A DNA stretch of 64,000 nt from contig RDXX01000037.1 of the NCBI GenBank assembly GCA_004292955.1, positions 62,001 through 126,000 of the forward strand. The letters are read 5' to 3'. The DNA comes from Oscillatoriales cyanobacterium (GTDB taxonomy: Bacteria; Cyanobacteriota; Cyanobacteriia; Cyanobacteriales; Microcoleaceae). This document shows, piece by piece, positions 20,116-31,345 of the stretch. Position 1 is the stretch's first letter, and each line of letters begins with the position of its first letter. The notes beneath the pieces were generated by a model. It had not been told where the DNA came from. It searched no databases and worked only from the letters and a program-made list of their open reading frames with translations. The position numbers were made by a program, and so were the translations under genes.

Positions 20116-20431
20116 TTGCAACAGGAATTTTTAACTTGACAAGGGCTTTTTGTAGAACACTGGGTTTAACGCTCAACCAAACTTGTTGGCGATCGTCTTT
20201 AGTGTAGCCAATGACAACAGCACCAACAGGCGAATCAATATCGGGATACATTTCTGGTGTCATCGAGCCGGTATCGAGAAAGTCTGAAATTTGAATAAGT
20301 CCTTTTACCTCTGCATCGCCTAGATTGACAAAAACTCCAAAAGGTTTATGAAATTCAATCTTGCCGTATATGAGTTTTCCAAGTGGATACTTGGACTCGA
20401 TCGAGTTCCAAAATTCTTGATTCATAGTCAA
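20105..20431 (-). CDS. S1-like RNA-binding domain protein
   Basis: YPLGKLIYGKIEFHKPFGVFVNLGDAEVKGLIQISDF. Confidence 0.7.
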   Translation of the reverse strand: MTMNQEFWNSIESKYPLGKLIYGKIEFHKPFGVFVNLGDAEVKGLIQISDFLDTGSMTPEMYPDIDSPVGAVVIGYTKDDRQQVWLSVKPSVLQKALVKLKIPVASQL

Positions 20432-20782
20432 CTATTGCTGTTTTAGGATTCTAGGAAACTGATTCAAAATGGGAAAAATATTGTGCGGGATTGCTAGTTC
20501 AATACTTGGGCCGCCCTGATAGAATCTTTCCAGTGGCTTAAATGTTATCTCGTAAGTTTGCTTGTCTATTATCACCTCCAATATTCCTTGCTGGTAATGA
20601 TTGTTATATTCTTCAGCCAGACTTCTCGAATCGGGGGCTGCGAAGTAGCATTTGCCATTTTCGTAGGGTGGATTGTGTGGAAAGTCCGCTGGCTGGAAAC
20701 CATCTTGCAGTAATTTTTGCGCTAACCCTGGTTGGGGAGCTTTATAAATTGTGACTGTCTGAGTAGAATTATCTGATGTCAT
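20432..20782 (-). CDS. hypothetical protein, linked to the S1-domain gene
   Basis: Intact 116-aa ORF abutting the downstream gene. Confidence 0.55.
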   Translation of the reverse strand: MTSDNSTQTVTIYKAPQPGLAQKLLQDGFQPADFPHNPPYENGKCYFAAPDSRSLAEEYNNHYQQGILEVIIDKQTYEITFKPLERFYQGGPSIELAIPHNIFPILNQFPRILKQQ

Positions 20783-20874
20783 CTATCTAGTAACAACATT
20801 ATATCAAACGGGTGGGGCAACAGCAATTCGAGGGTGAGTTCAATTGCGATGGGTTGTGTAGCGGTTGCGATCGC

Positions 20875-21075
20875 TCAATTAAATCGCAAATAACTTCCAG
20901 GTAGCGTCGCAACTGCTACTGTGTTTCCCAACAGATCGAAAAACTCAACGCTATAACGTGTTTCTAGTCCTGCAACGTGATGCTGTTCAACAACTGTACC
21001 GATATCGCCGGGAGAAAGTCCTTCTTCGGGAAAGTTGCATAGTAAGATGACATCTGAAGAAAGTTGATAATTCAT
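20875..21075 (-). CDS. DUF4926-family small protein, copy 2
   Basis: SDVILLCNFPEEGLSPGDIGTVVEQHHVAGLETRYSVEFFDLLGNTVAVATLPGSYLR. Confidence 0.8.
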   Translation of the reverse strand: MNYQLSSDVILLCNFPEEGLSPGDIGTVVEQHHVAGLETRYSVEFFDLLGNTVAVATLPGSYLRFN

Positions 21076-21177
21076 ATTGAAACTTCATTGTAAATCTTGT
21101 CACGGTTCCGATTGACCTTAAGTTGTGGTAATCTAGAATGATTGTAGCCGATCGTTTTAGTCATTTGAGGAGCCACC

Positions 21178-21894
21178 ATGAAAACAATTGGGCTAATTGG
21201 GGGAATGAGTTGGGAATCTTCTATTGAGTATTACCGCATTATTAACGAGGTCACCAAGAGCAAGCTTGGGGGATTGCATTCTGCTAAAAGCGTGATGTAC
21301 TCAGTTGACTTTGCAGAAATCGAGGCTTTGCAACATCAAAGTCGTTGGCAAGAAGCAGCAGGTTTGATGGTTGCAGCAGCACAAAGCCTTGAACGGGCAG
21401 GAGCCGATTTTATCGTTCTCTGTACTAACACAATGCATAAACTTGCGGATGAGATTGAGGCAAATATTCAAGTTCCGTTTCTCCATATTGCGGATACGAC
21501 GGCTGAGAAGATTCAGTCCAGTGGCATTCAAAAGATCGGCTTGTTAGGTACTCGTTTTACGATGGAGCAGGATTTCTATCGAGGGCGACTGGTTGATAAA
21601 TACGGGATAGAGGTGCTCATTCCAAATGATGATGAACGAGAGGTGGTACATCGAGTCATTTATGAAGAACTATGTCTTGGAATTATCAATCCAGAATCGA
21701 GGAAGCAATATATCGAGATTATGAATAGCTTAGTTGAATCCGGTGCAGAAGGCATTATTTTAGGCTGCACAGAGATTGAGTTACTAATTCATACTGGAGA
21801 TGCTATGGTTGGATTGTTTCCGACAACGAGGATTCATGCAGAAGCAGCAGTAGAAAAAGCAACAACTGCGGTACTTATTTGCGATCGCAAATAA
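21178..21894 (+). CDS. aspartate/glutamate racemase family protein
   Basis: MKTIGLIGGMSWESSIEYYRIIN, VLCTNTMH, ILGCTEIELL. Confidence 0.93.
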   Translation: MKTIGLIGGMSWESSIEYYRIINEVTKSKLGGLHSAKSVMYSVDFAEIEALQHQSRWQEAAGLMVAAAQSLERAGADFIVLCTNTMHKLADEIEANIQVPFLHIADTTAEKIQSSGIQKIGLLGTRFTMEQDFYRGRLVDKYGIEVLIPNDDEREVVHRVIYEELCLGIINPESRKQYIEIMNSLVESGAEGIILGCTEIELLIHTGDAMVGLFPTTRIHAEAAVEKATTAVLICDRK

Positions 21895-21975
21895 CTTCCA
21901 GGTAGCGTCGCAACTGCTACAGTGTTTCCCAACAGATCGAAGAATTCAACGTTATTTTGGGGCTGTTGGTAGGGG

Positions 21976-22137
21976 GTGAGAAACCGGGTTTCTTCCTGAA
22001 TCTGGGTGGGGATTCGGAGATTGTCGCAGAAACCCGGTTTCTTGGATTTTGGGGCGATTCGTGGGGAGTTAGAAACCGGGTTTCTTCCTGAATCTGGGTG
22101 GGGATTCGGAGATTGTCGCAGAAACCCGGTTTCTGGG
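21976..22137. repeat. REP/BIME array, 4 REPs
   Basis: agaaaccgggtttct (G centre) alternating with agaaacccggtttct (C centre). Confidence 0.95.
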
Positions 22138-22144
22138 ACTTTGG

Positions 22145-22711
22145 CTATTCTTCAAAGGTTAGATGCTGGATTAATTTATCGCTAGTTAAGTCTTCTAAAA
22201 AGTAGCGATAAGCGTCTGCTGACTGAAATTGCGATCGCACTTCATCTATTTTAGGTAAACTCCCCCGACGCAAATCAATATATTCTTGATAGCTGGAAAA
22301 TTCCCAATCTTCGGCTTTTTTAACTATATTAGCTGAAACTGGGTTTAAGTGAATATAGCGAGTGAGGTGCAATAAATACTCTTCTCTATCTACATGAATT
22401 GCCCCAAACCGTCCCTGAAATAGTGAACCTACCCTTTGATAGCGTTTATTGATAGCTTTAGCATAAGAGAGAGTAAATGTCTGCATCAGTTTGGAAAAAC
22501 GATCAGTTTTCAGGTAAACTAATAAATGATAGTGGTTCGGCATCAAACAATAGGCAATAATATCGACATCATTCGTAACCAGATGGTTTCTTAATTGGCG
22601 TAAAAAATAAATATAGTTTTGTTGTTCAAAAAAAATGAGCTGACGGTTATTACCTCGGTTATAAACATGGTAGTAATTACCCGCTTGTAAGATAACTTCA
22701 CGACGTGGCAT
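22145..22711 (-). mobile_element. REP-associated tyrosine transposase (RAYT, Y1/TnpA_REP)
   Basis: YYHVYNRGNNRQLIFFEQ, IIAYCLMPNHYHLLV (HxH), GSLFQGRFGAI, YIHLNPV. Confidence 0.93.
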
Positions 22712-22749
22712 ATGGCATATCGGTGGGTAGGTGAGGGAACTGGTGGGGG

Positions 22750-23341
22750 GTTAGAAACCGGGTTTCTCACCCAAATCTTGGCATCCTCACCAAGATTATC
22801 GCAGAAACCCGGTTTCTTGGACTAGGCGCGGGGCTCAGAAACCGGGTTTCTTCCTAAATCTTGGTGGGATGCCGAGATTGTCGCAGAAACCCGGTTTCTT
22901 GGATTGTGCGCGGGGGTTCAGAAACCGGGTTTCTCACCCAAATCTTGGCATCCTCACCAAAATTATCGCAGAAACCCGGTTTCTTGGATTGTGCGCGGGG
23001 GCTCAGAAACCGGGTTTCTTTCCTAAATCTTGGTATCTTCACCAAAATTATCGCAGAAACCCGGTTTCTTGGATTGTGCGTGGGGGCTCAGAAACCGGGT
23101 TTCTTCCTAAATCTTGGTGGGGATGCCGAGATTGTCGCAGAAACCCGGTTTCTTGGACTTTGGGGTGATTAGTGGGGGCTCAGAAACCGGGTTTCTTCCT
23201 AAATCTTGGTGGGGATTCCAAGATTGTCGCAGAAACCCGGTTTCTTGGACTTTGGGGTGATTCGTGGGGAGTTAGAAACCGGGTTTCTTCCTAAATCTTG
23301 GTGGGGATGCCAAGATTGTCGCAGAAACCCGGTTTCTTGGA
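22750..23341. repeat. REP/BIME array, 14 REPs in 7 inverted pairs
   Basis: Alternating G-centred and C-centred 15-mers spaced ~35-50 bp; ends directly at the gltS stop codon. Confidence 0.95.
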
Positions 23342-26300
23342 CTAACTTCCACCAATCCGGGCCACATCACGAGCGTTTTCTTCAAATGCAGCCGTCAGCG
23401 CATCATCACCGCTTAAACCCGCAGCGATCGCCCTTTCAATGGCCTGCAACACCCGCTTATAATCCTTCGGCATCACCTTCACAAACACCGGCAACATCCC
23501 ATCCCAATTTGCCAAGACTTTCGCCGCTTTCGCACTTCCAGTCAAATCAAAATGAGTCTGAATCAACTCCCGCAAATCGCTAATTTCCTCAACATCCTCC
23601 AGTTTTTCCAGCGCCACCATCGACATATTGCAGCGAGTTGCAAAATCACCGGCCTCATCCAAAATGTAAGCAACGCCACCACTCATTCCCGCTGCAAAAT
23701 TGCGCCCGGTTTCGCCCAAAACTACAACTTTGCCGCCAGTCATGTACTCGCAACCGTGATCGCCGACACCCTCGACTACTGCGTTAACGCCGGAGTTACG
23801 CACCCCAAAACGTTCCCCAGCCAGCCCTCGGATGAAAACCTCGCCAGATGTCGCTCCGTAAAGCACTACGTTGCCGACAATCACGTTTTCTTCTGCGATG
23901 AAGGTAGAATCTGGCGACGGGTACAGGATGATTTTGCCACCGCTGAGACCCTTGCCCAAATAGTCGTTGGCTTCGCCTTCGAGCTCTAGGGTGACTCCCT
24001 TGGGCACGAATGCGCCAAAGCTTTGTCCAGCGCTGCCTTGGAAGTGTAGGTGCACGGTGTCATCGGGCAAGCCTTCCCAGTGGCGTTTGGTGATTTCGTT
24101 GCCGAGAATTGTGCCGACAACGCGGTTGACGTTGGTAATTGGGAGTTTGGCGCGGACTGGTTCGCCGTGTTCGATCGCACTTTTGCACAAATCCAGCAGT
24201 ACACTAAGGTCGATCGACTTTTCCAACCCGTGATCCTGCGACATCTGACAATAGCGCCCAACATCCGCCCCAACATCCGGCTGATACAGGATGTTGGAGA
24301 AGTCCAAACCCTTGGCCTTCCAGTGTTCCGCCGCTTGTTTCGCTTCCAAAACATCGGTGCGCCCGACCATTTCATTCAGCGTGCGGAAGCCCAATTGCGC
24401 CATGATTTCGCGGACTTCTTGGGCGATGAATGTCATAAAGTTTACCGTGTGTTCAGGATCTCCCGTGAAGTTTTTCCGCAACAGGGGGTCTTGTGTCGCA
24501 ACACCGACGGGGCAAGTGTTCTGGTGGCAAACACGCATCATGATGCAGCCCAATGTTACCAGCGGCGCGGTGGCAAATCCGAATTCCTCAGCGCCAAGCA
24601 AGGCAGCAATTGCTACATCGCGGCCGGTTTTGAGTTGTCCGTCGGTTTCCACGGCAATTCGGCTGCGGAGATTGTTGAGTACCAGGGTTTGGTGAGTTTC
24701 GGCCAATCCCAACTCCCAAGGTAATCCGCAGTGTTTGATCGAAGTTTGGGGTGACGCGCCTGTACCGCCGTCGTAGCCTGAGATCAGCACGACATCGGCG
24801 TGGGCTTTGGCTACACCGGCTGCGATCGTCCCGACTCCCACTTCCGACACTAATTTGACGCTAATCCGCGCTTCCCGGTTGGCATTTTTCAAGTCGTGAA
24901 TCAATTCGGCCAAATCTTCGATCGAATAAATGTCGTGGTGAGGAGGAGGTGAAATCAAGCCGACACCAGGAGTTGAGTGCCGTACCTTGGCAATCCACGG
25001 GTATACTTTTTTACCGGGTAACTGCCCGCCTTCTCCGGGTTTTGCCCCTTGCGCCATCTTGATTTGGAGTTCCTTCGCTTGGGATAAGTACAAGCTGGTA
25101 ACACCGAAACGCCCGGAAGCAACTTGTTTGATCGCACTGTTTTTCGAGTCACCGCGATCGTTTGTCCAAGTATAGCGATCGGGATCTTCGCCACCTTCAC
25201 CAGTGTTCGATTTGCCACCAATGCGGTTCATGGCGACGGCTAAAGATTCGTGGGCTTCTTGGGAAATCGAACCATAACTCATCGCCCCAGTTTTGAAGCG
25301 TTTGATAATAGATTCGATGGGCTCAACTTCCTCAATCGGAATTGATTCTCGCTGCTTGAATTCCAGCAAACCGCGCAGGGTAAAATGCTGTTGACTTTGT
25401 TCGTTAACCAGCCCGGAATACTGTTTGAAAAGTGGATAACTGCCTTCGCGCACGGCTTTTTGCAGGGCGTGAATAGTTTGCGGGCTGAACAAGTGGGCTT
25501 CACCTTCCTTCCGCCATTGATATTCGCCGCCGACATCGAGGGTGTGTCCGCTGGATGGGCGATCGGGGAAGGCGTGAGTATGGCGTAAAATCGCTTCTTG
25601 GGCGATGACTTCGAGGTCTACTCCGGCAATTCGCGATGCTGTCCAAGTGAAGTATTTATCGACTACGGATTTGTTTAAGCCGATCGCCTCAAATATCTGA
25701 GCACCACGGTAACTTTGAATGGTGGAAATCCCAATTTTCGACGCAACCTTAGTCACGCCTTTGGTTGCGGCTTTCACGTAGTTTTTGCAAGCTGTTTTGG
25801 TATCAACATTTACCAGCAAACCTTCGCGGATCGAATCTGCGATCGTCTCAAAAGCCAAATACGGATTGATCGCACCGCAACCATATCCGATTAAAGTCGC
25901 AAAGTGATGAACTTCGCGCGGTTCGCCGGATTCGAGCACGAGCCCCGCCCGCGTGCGCGTACTTTGGCGGATCAAGTGGTGGTGGAGTCCCGCAACTGCT
26001 AGCAATGCTGGAATTGGAGCGTTTTCGGCATCGATTCCCCGATCGCACAAAATGAGAATATTCACCCCAGAGGCGATCGCGCGATCGGCTGCGGCAAAAA
26101 CATCTTCTAAGGCTTGTTCCAAACCTTTTACACCAGTTTTGGGGTCGAATAAAATCGGTATCGTAATCGACTTGAAATTGCCTTGGGAAACGTGTTTGAG
26201 TTTAGCCAATTCTTCATTGCTGAGAATTGGTGTTTTCAACTCAATTAAATGACAACTTTCTGGTTCCGGCTTCAGCAAATTGCGTTCAGATCCAATTGTC

Positions 26301-27949
26301 GTTTCCGCAGAAGTGACAATCTCTTCGCGGATCGAATCAATGGGCGGATTGGTAACTTGAGCAAACAGTTGCTGGAAATATTCGTAAAGCAGTTTTTGCC
26401 TGTTCGACAAAACGGCAAGTGGCGTATCCGCGCCCATCGCGCCGACAGCTTCCACCCCATCTTTTGCCATTGGTGCTAACAGCAACCGCAGTTCTTCAAA
26501 GGTGTAGCCAAAAGCCATTTGCTGCTGCAATAAAGGCACTGGGTTGGCTGCCCCCTTGGGGGGGTTGGGGGGGTTGGCTTCCGTAGCATCTGGAAGTTTG
26601 GCAATCTCGACCATGTGCTTATCAATCCACTCGCGATACGGATGTTCCGAAGCGATTTGATGTTTGATTTCATCGTCAGAAATGATGCGGCCTTCTGCGG
26701 TATTTACCAGGAACATCCGGCCTGGTTGCAAGCGGCCTTTTGAAAGAATTCGTTCCGGTGCGATCGGCAAAACACCCGCTTCCGATGCCATAATTACTAA
26801 GTCATCCTTAGTGATGCAATAACGAGAAGGACGCAAACCATTGCGATCGAGCACAGCCCCGATCGATGTACCATCAGTAAACGCGATCGAAGCAGGCCCA
26901 TCCCAAGGTTCCATCAAACAGGAATGGTATTCGTAGAAAGCCTTTTTCTCATCACTCATCGACTCGTGTGCTGTCCACGGTTCGGGAATCATCATCATGA
27001 TGGCATGAGGCAAAGAACGCCCAGCCAAAGTCAGCAATTCTAAAGCATTATCAAAAATAGTTGAGTCACTACCATCGACATTGATTAAATTGGGGATTTT
27101 CTTTAAATCATCGCCGAATAGTTCCGACTCGAACATTGATTGCCGCGCGTTCATCCAGTTGATGTTGCCGCGCATGGTGTTAATTTCGCCGTTGTGGGCG
27201 ATGTAGCGGTAAGGGTGCGATCGTTCCCAACTTGGAAAAGTATTGGTGCTGAAGCGCGAGTGAACCAGTGCTAGAGCGCTTTCCATGTCGGGGTCGTGTA
27301 GTTCGGGATAATAATCTCCAACTTGCACCGGCATCAACATTCCCTTGTAGACGATCGTCCGGCATGACAGTGTGGAATTATACCAGTATGGGTCTTTGTC
27401 TGTCCTGCGAATCGCATTGTGGGCGCGTTTGCGGATCACGTATAGTTTGCGCTCAAAAGCCGCCTCGTCCATACCTGGGGTGCGGCTGACAAACACTTGC
27501 TGCATAAATGGTTCGCTAGCTTTGGCGGTGTCGCCCAGAGACGAGTTATCTGTGGGGACATCGCGCCAACCGAGCACGGGACATCCTTCTTCGGCGGCGA
27601 TTTCGGCAAAGATGCGTTTGCCATTTTCCCGTTGAGTCCGATCGCGCGATGAGTAAATCGCACCAACACCGTACTCGCCGGCTGCTGGAAGTTCGATGTT
27701 TTCGGCTGCGGCTGCTTTCTTCAGAAACTTGTGGGGCACTTGCATCAAAATGCCCGCGCCGTCTCCGGTATTGGCTTCGCAGCCGCACGCACCCCGATGG
27801 TCAAGATTTAACAGGATTGTCAATGCCTGTTCAACTATTTCGTGGGATTTGTTACCCTTGACGTGTACAATAAATCCGACTCCGCAAGCATCGTGCTCGA
27901 ACTGCGGATCGTACAGCCCTTGTTTTTGTGGCAGTCCGTTGTTGTTCAT
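23342..27949 (-). CDS. gltS: ferredoxin-dependent glutamate synthase
   Basis: 1535 aa; [12 protein letters not shown]-terminal glutaminase; [33 protein letters not shown] synthase domain; C-terminal GXGXG domain. Confidence 0.97.
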   Translation of the reverse strand: MNNNGLPQKQGLYDPQFEHDACGVGFIVHVKGNKSHEIVEQALTILLNLDHRGACGCEANTGDGAGILMQVPHKFLKKAAAAENIELPAAGEYGVGAIYSSRDRTQRENGKRIFAEIAAEEGCPVLGWRDVPTDNSSLGDTAKASEPFMQQVFVSRTPGMDEAAFERKLYVIRKRAHNAIRRTDKDPYWYNSTLSCRTIVYKGMLMPVQVGDYYPELHDPDMESALALVHSRFSTNTFPSWERSHPYRYIAHNGEINTMRGNINWMNARQSMFESELFGDDLKKIPNLINVDGSDSTIFDNALELLTLAGRSLPHAIMMMIPEPWTAHESMSDEKKAFYEYHSCLMEPWDGPASIAFTDGTSIGAVLDRNGLRPSRYCITKDDLVIMASEAGVLPIAPERILSKGRLQPGRMFLVNTAEGRIISDDEIKHQIASEHPYREWIDKHMVEIAKLPDATEANPPNPPKGAANPVPLLQQQMAFGYTFEELRLLLAPMAKDGVEAVGAMGADTPLAVLSNRQKLLYEYFQQLFAQVTNPPIDSIREEIVTSAETTIGSERNLLKPEPESCHLIELKTPILSNEELAKLKHVSQGNFKSITIPILFDPKTGVKGLEQALEDVFAAADRAIASGVNILILCDRGIDAENAPIPALLAVAGLHHHLIRQSTRTRAGLVLESGEPREVHHFATLIGYGCGAINPYLAFETIADSIREGLLVNVDTKTACKNYVKAATKGVTKVASKIGISTIQSYRGAQIFEAIGLNKSVVDKYFTWTASRIAGVDLEVIAQEAILRHTHAFPDRPSSGHTLDVGGEYQWRKEGEAHLFSPQTIHALQKAVREGSYPLFKQYSGLVNEQSQQHFTLRGLLEFKQRESIPIEEVEPIESIIKRFKTGAMSYGSISQEAHESLAVAMNRIGGKSNTGEGGEDPDRYTWTNDRGDSKNSAIKQVASGRFGVTSLYLSQAKELQIKMAQGAKPGEGGQLPGKKVYPWIAKVRHSTPGVGLISPPPHHDIYSIEDLAELIHDLKNANREARISVKLVSEVGVGTIAAGVAKAHADVVLISGYDGGTGASPQTSIKHCGLPWELGLAETHQTLVLNNLRSRIAVETDGQLKTGRDVAIAALLGAEEFGFATAPLVTLGCIMMRVCHQNTCPVGVATQDPLLRKNFTGDPEHTVNFMTFIAQEVREIMAQLGFRTLNEMVGRTDVLEAKQAAEHWKAKGLDFSNILYQPDVGADVGRYCQMSQDHGLEKSIDLSVLLDLCKSAIEHGEPVRAKLPITNVNRVVGTILGNEITKRHWEGLPDDTVHLHFQGSAGQSFGAFVPKGVTLELEGEANDYLGKGLSGGKIILYPSPDSTFIAEENVIVGNVVLYGATSGEVFIRGLAGERFGVRNSGVNAVVEGVGDHGCEYMTGGKVVVLGETGRNFAAGMSGGVAYILDEAGDFATRCNMSMVALEKLEDVEEISDLRELIQTHFDLTGSAKAAKVLANWDGMLPVFVKVMPKDYKRVLQAIERAIAAGLSGDDALTAAFEENARDVARIGGS

Positions 27950-28236
27950 TTTGATGTATCTCTCAAAGTGGCGAAAAGATTTTGATCTAGAGTAGAGCGT
28001 GGGATGGCGATCGACCTAGTATCCAGGGTAAGCGCACGTTAAATAGTAGCTCAGGATACAGATTAATAAGCCAGATACTGAAGTTAAAGGTGCAATGCTA
28101 AAGGTTTGTGAGATTTCCCCGCTTCGAGGCTGACACAAGGTGACACTCTCTGGGTGTTCCCACCTCTTGGTTCCCGTTATGTCTCAAGGATTTGCGCCCG
28201 CTGTTGAACTGACCACACAGGAGTGCGGTTCCCTTA

Positions 28237-29600
28237 GCGGGACTTAAACAAATTTTAAGCCCAAACAAGGCCTAAACTGGCTTTATAAGCGGAGAATACG
28301 TCCCAATTTTGGTTCAACCATTTCACAAATCTAAAAGATATGGCTGTCCGAAATGCTTCGAGTGCATCATTAAAAGTGTTTAAAGGTTTGTTTGCCCATT
28401 GGCGCCTTAATCCTCCTGTTAAGGTATGCCAGAGAATGAAAGTGTAAGCACAAAACACCATAATGAAATGTCTTTTTAGGCTGATTTCATCTCTGACTTG
28501 ATATTCATTTAAGCCCAACCAGCCCTTGGCTTCCCGATAGAAAACTTCAACCCAATTTATGAGTGAATAAGTTTTTACTATCCACTCCTTTGTCGCTGTT
28601 GATACGTCAACATTACCGATCAAATAATCTATTTCAGTGGCGGTATCGAAAGTTTCTGCATTCATGACGATGGCCATTACTTTCTTACCCGTGCATTTTG
28701 ATAATTCGACGAATTGAATTGCTACCCATACTGTTCTAGGTCGTTCTAAAGAAAGTTGAATTTTTGTGAAAGCCTCTACAGGTAAGGCTTTAGCTAAATT
28801 ATCTACTCGAATCTCTTCTGTTTCATCTACTGTTTTTTGAATTATTACTTTACGATTCTTGGCAAGTCCTCCGATATATTTTAGTTTTCGGTTTTCCAAT
28901 TCTTGTAAAAAACTGGTGTTATTACCATACCCTGCATCCATCAAGACTATTCCTGGTTTATAGCCTCTCGCTAAGGTCTTGTCGATTAAATTTATGGCTA
29001 TTTCTGGCTTCTTTTTGAAGTCTGGGTCATCTTTTCCTTTTGGTAATGAGTCGGCTTTTTTATATAATTCAATATCTAATGGCAGGCTCTTCTTACCATC
29101 ATATAGATGACTGGTAACTACTACTACCCCATTATCAGTTTTTCCGATTTGTCCGATGTATTGTCTGCCTACAGCGTCGGTAAAGTTACCACTTTTTCTA
29201 TGTCCTGAATCATCTATTATCAGGCTAAATCCTCGACTAATCTTGGCGCAAGTTGCACTGATTCATTACGTCTAAGCGACGTTCGTTGAGTTCATTGAAT
29301 GACCAAGGCGCTGTTGTTAAAAAATGATGTAATTTGTGGTAAGTTACTCCGACAGCGTTTTCTGCCATCTGTGACAGGTTTTTTCGTTCGCTTTCTCCCA
29401 ATAATCCCCCTAAATAGTTCCTAAACTCTCGTTTTTGGGCAAGATGACCAAAAATATCGTCAAATCTTTGACACCATCTATCGAAGCAGGGGGGCATCGC
29501 GGCAGGGGTTGTCTCTTTCATGGGTCATTTTTTAACGTTATCTGCTTGCTATGTAAGCATTATAACCTATTTTTATCGTATTTTCTGTTTAAGTCCCGCT
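28237..29600 (-). mobile_element. IS701-like insertion sequence with frameshifted transposase
   Basis: ORFs 29237..29521 and 28255..28944 are successive parts of one DDE transposase; ends carry inverted repeat tagcgggacttaaaca / tgtttaagtcccgcta. Confidence 0.82.
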
Positions 29601-30272
29601 AATGCCCGTCGCGTCTGGATTGCTTTGCTAGAAAAAGAGATTGAGTTTGAATTGGTGTCGATGAAATTAAACGGCGATCAGTTTCAACCAGATTTTTTGG
29701 ATATTAGCCCTTTTCACCACATTCCGGTTTTGGCTGATGGCGATTTTCATTTAATAGAAAGTCTCGCTATGCTTGATTATCTGGAAGCTAAGTATCCGAC
29801 GATCGCACTATTGCCACAGAATGCTCGGGATTTGGCGATCGTCCGCATGGTACAAATGGTAACAGTCAACGAATTGACACCAGCGCTGAGTCCCTTTGTC
29901 CGCCAGACTTTCGGCGGCGCAGGCGAACCGGAGAATCTGGAAAAATCTGCGCTGCAAGTGGCGGCGGTACTCAGATTTTTTGAGGAGTTGTTGGGCGATA
30001 CACCTTTTTTTGGCAGTAACACGATTACCCTGGCGGATGTTGTGGCTGGTGTTTCCGTGCCTTGGCTGCCCGAGTTAGGCTTGTCTTTGGAGGAATACCC
30101 CAAATTGGAGGATTGGTGCGATCGCTTAAATTCCCGCGCTTCTTGGAAAGAAACACAAGCCAGTCCGGAACTGGTGGAAGCTTTTAAAGCGCAGATGAAA
30201 CAGTTGATGAAAGGTAAACAACAGCAGCCTTTAAATGATGAAATTAATGAGCTTAGAAGAGAAGATAAATAA
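29520..30272 (+). CDS. glutathione S-transferase family protein with IS-altered N-terminus
   Basis: SPANARRVWIALLEKEIEFELVSMKLNGDQFQPDFLDISPFHHIPVLADG; upstream codons lie in the IS end. Confidence 0.85.
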   Translation: MGHFLTLSACYVSIITYFYRIFCLSPANARRVWIALLEKEIEFELVSMKLNGDQFQPDFLDISPFHHIPVLADGDFHLIESLAMLDYLEAKYPTIALLPQNARDLAIVRMVQMVTVNELTPALSPFVRQTFGGAGEPENLEKSALQVAAVLRFFEELLGDTPFFGSNTITLADVVAGVSVPWLPELGLSLEEYPKLEDWCDRLNSRASWKETQASPELVEAFKAQMKQLMKGKQQQPLNDEINELRREDK

Positions 30273-30383
30273 GTGGGGGCGGGTTTTTGAGATTGTCAAT
30301 TATTGGCACGTATTGTTGGTGAACCCGCCCCTACAGCAATTATGTCTATTTACCAATGCCCCATGCCCCATACCCCTATCCCC

Positions 30384-31106
30384 ATGAACGACTTAATTTA
30401 CAAATATCCCCCTCTCTTACCCGGCACTTTAATCAAGCGGTACAAACGATTTTTCGCAGAAATCGAACTGGCTTCGGGAGAAATTATCACCGCGCACTGT
30501 CCGAATACTGGCCCGATGACTGGTGTTTTAATTCCCGGCAATCCAGTGCTAGTATCTCCCAGTGACAATCCCAAACGCAAGTTAGCTTATACTTGGGAAT
30601 TAATTAAAGTTTGCGATACTGTACCAACCTGGGTGGGAGTTAATACCGGGCTGCCAAATCGAGTAATTAAATTAGCTTTGGAATTGCGATTGTTTCCTGA
30701 ATTGGGAAATTACAGTTTGATTCAGCCGGAAGTTGTTTACGGAAAAGATAAAAAAAGTCGAGTGGATTTTTGGCTGACTGGTGGGGAAAAACCGATTTTT
30801 GTGGAAGTTAAAAATACAACTTGGGTTAAAGATACATTAGCTTTATTTCCCGATACAGTCACAGAACGGGGACAGAAACATTTAAGAGAATTGATCGAAG
30901 TGGTGCGGCAGGGTTCGAGGGCTGTAATGCTGTATTTTATTAATCGCGGCGATTGTACGGATTTTGCGCCTGGGGATAGTGCCGATCGCATTTACGGACA
31001 ATTGTTCAGACAGGCCATCAGTGAAGGTGTGGAAGTTTTGCCTTGCCGCTTTGACGTAACTCCCGAAGGTGTCCGGTATTTGGGTTTGGCAAAACTGGAT
31101 ATTTGA
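30384..31106 (+). CDS. sfsA: SfsA (sugar fermentation stimulation protein homologue)
   Basis: RYKRFFAEIELASGEIITAHCPNTGPM, FVEVKNTTW, FPDTVTERGQKHLREL. Confidence 0.95.
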   Translation: MNDLIYKYPPLLPGTLIKRYKRFFAEIELASGEIITAHCPNTGPMTGVLIPGNPVLVSPSDNPKRKLAYTWELIKVCDTVPTWVGVNTGLPNRVIKLALELRLFPELGNYSLIQPEVVYGKDKKSRVDFWLTGGEKPIFVEVKNTTWVKDTLALFPDTVTERGQKHLRELIEVVRQGSRAVMLYFINRGDCTDFAPGDSADRIYGQLFRQAISEGVEVLPCRFDVTPEGVRYLGLAKLDI

Positions 31107-31345
31107 CAGTTGACCGCTTGACAGTTTGAGAGCAACCTCTACCTAGAAGGAAGAGGATTGGAGTAATGAATAGTCTGACTTTAATTTCTCCCTCAAATGA
31201 TTCCGGCTTTCAACCAATTCTTTCTGGTAACTGTTGCTTTGAGGATCGAAAATCCGTGAACCGAGTAACTCCCGTCGTCGATGAAAAAGCAAACCGGATC
31301 GATTACCTTTTTTGTTTAGAAACAGGCAAGATGCCCGTTCCACAA

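Noticed and set aside
22854-23583. ORFs with repeated RNPVSWIVRGGSETGF peptides
   Set aside because: They are translations of the REP/BIME palindromes; periodic peptides come from the DNA repeat.
23552-27995. Many antisense ORFs across gltS
   Set aside because: They overlap a full-length conserved 1535-aa gene and show no family motifs.
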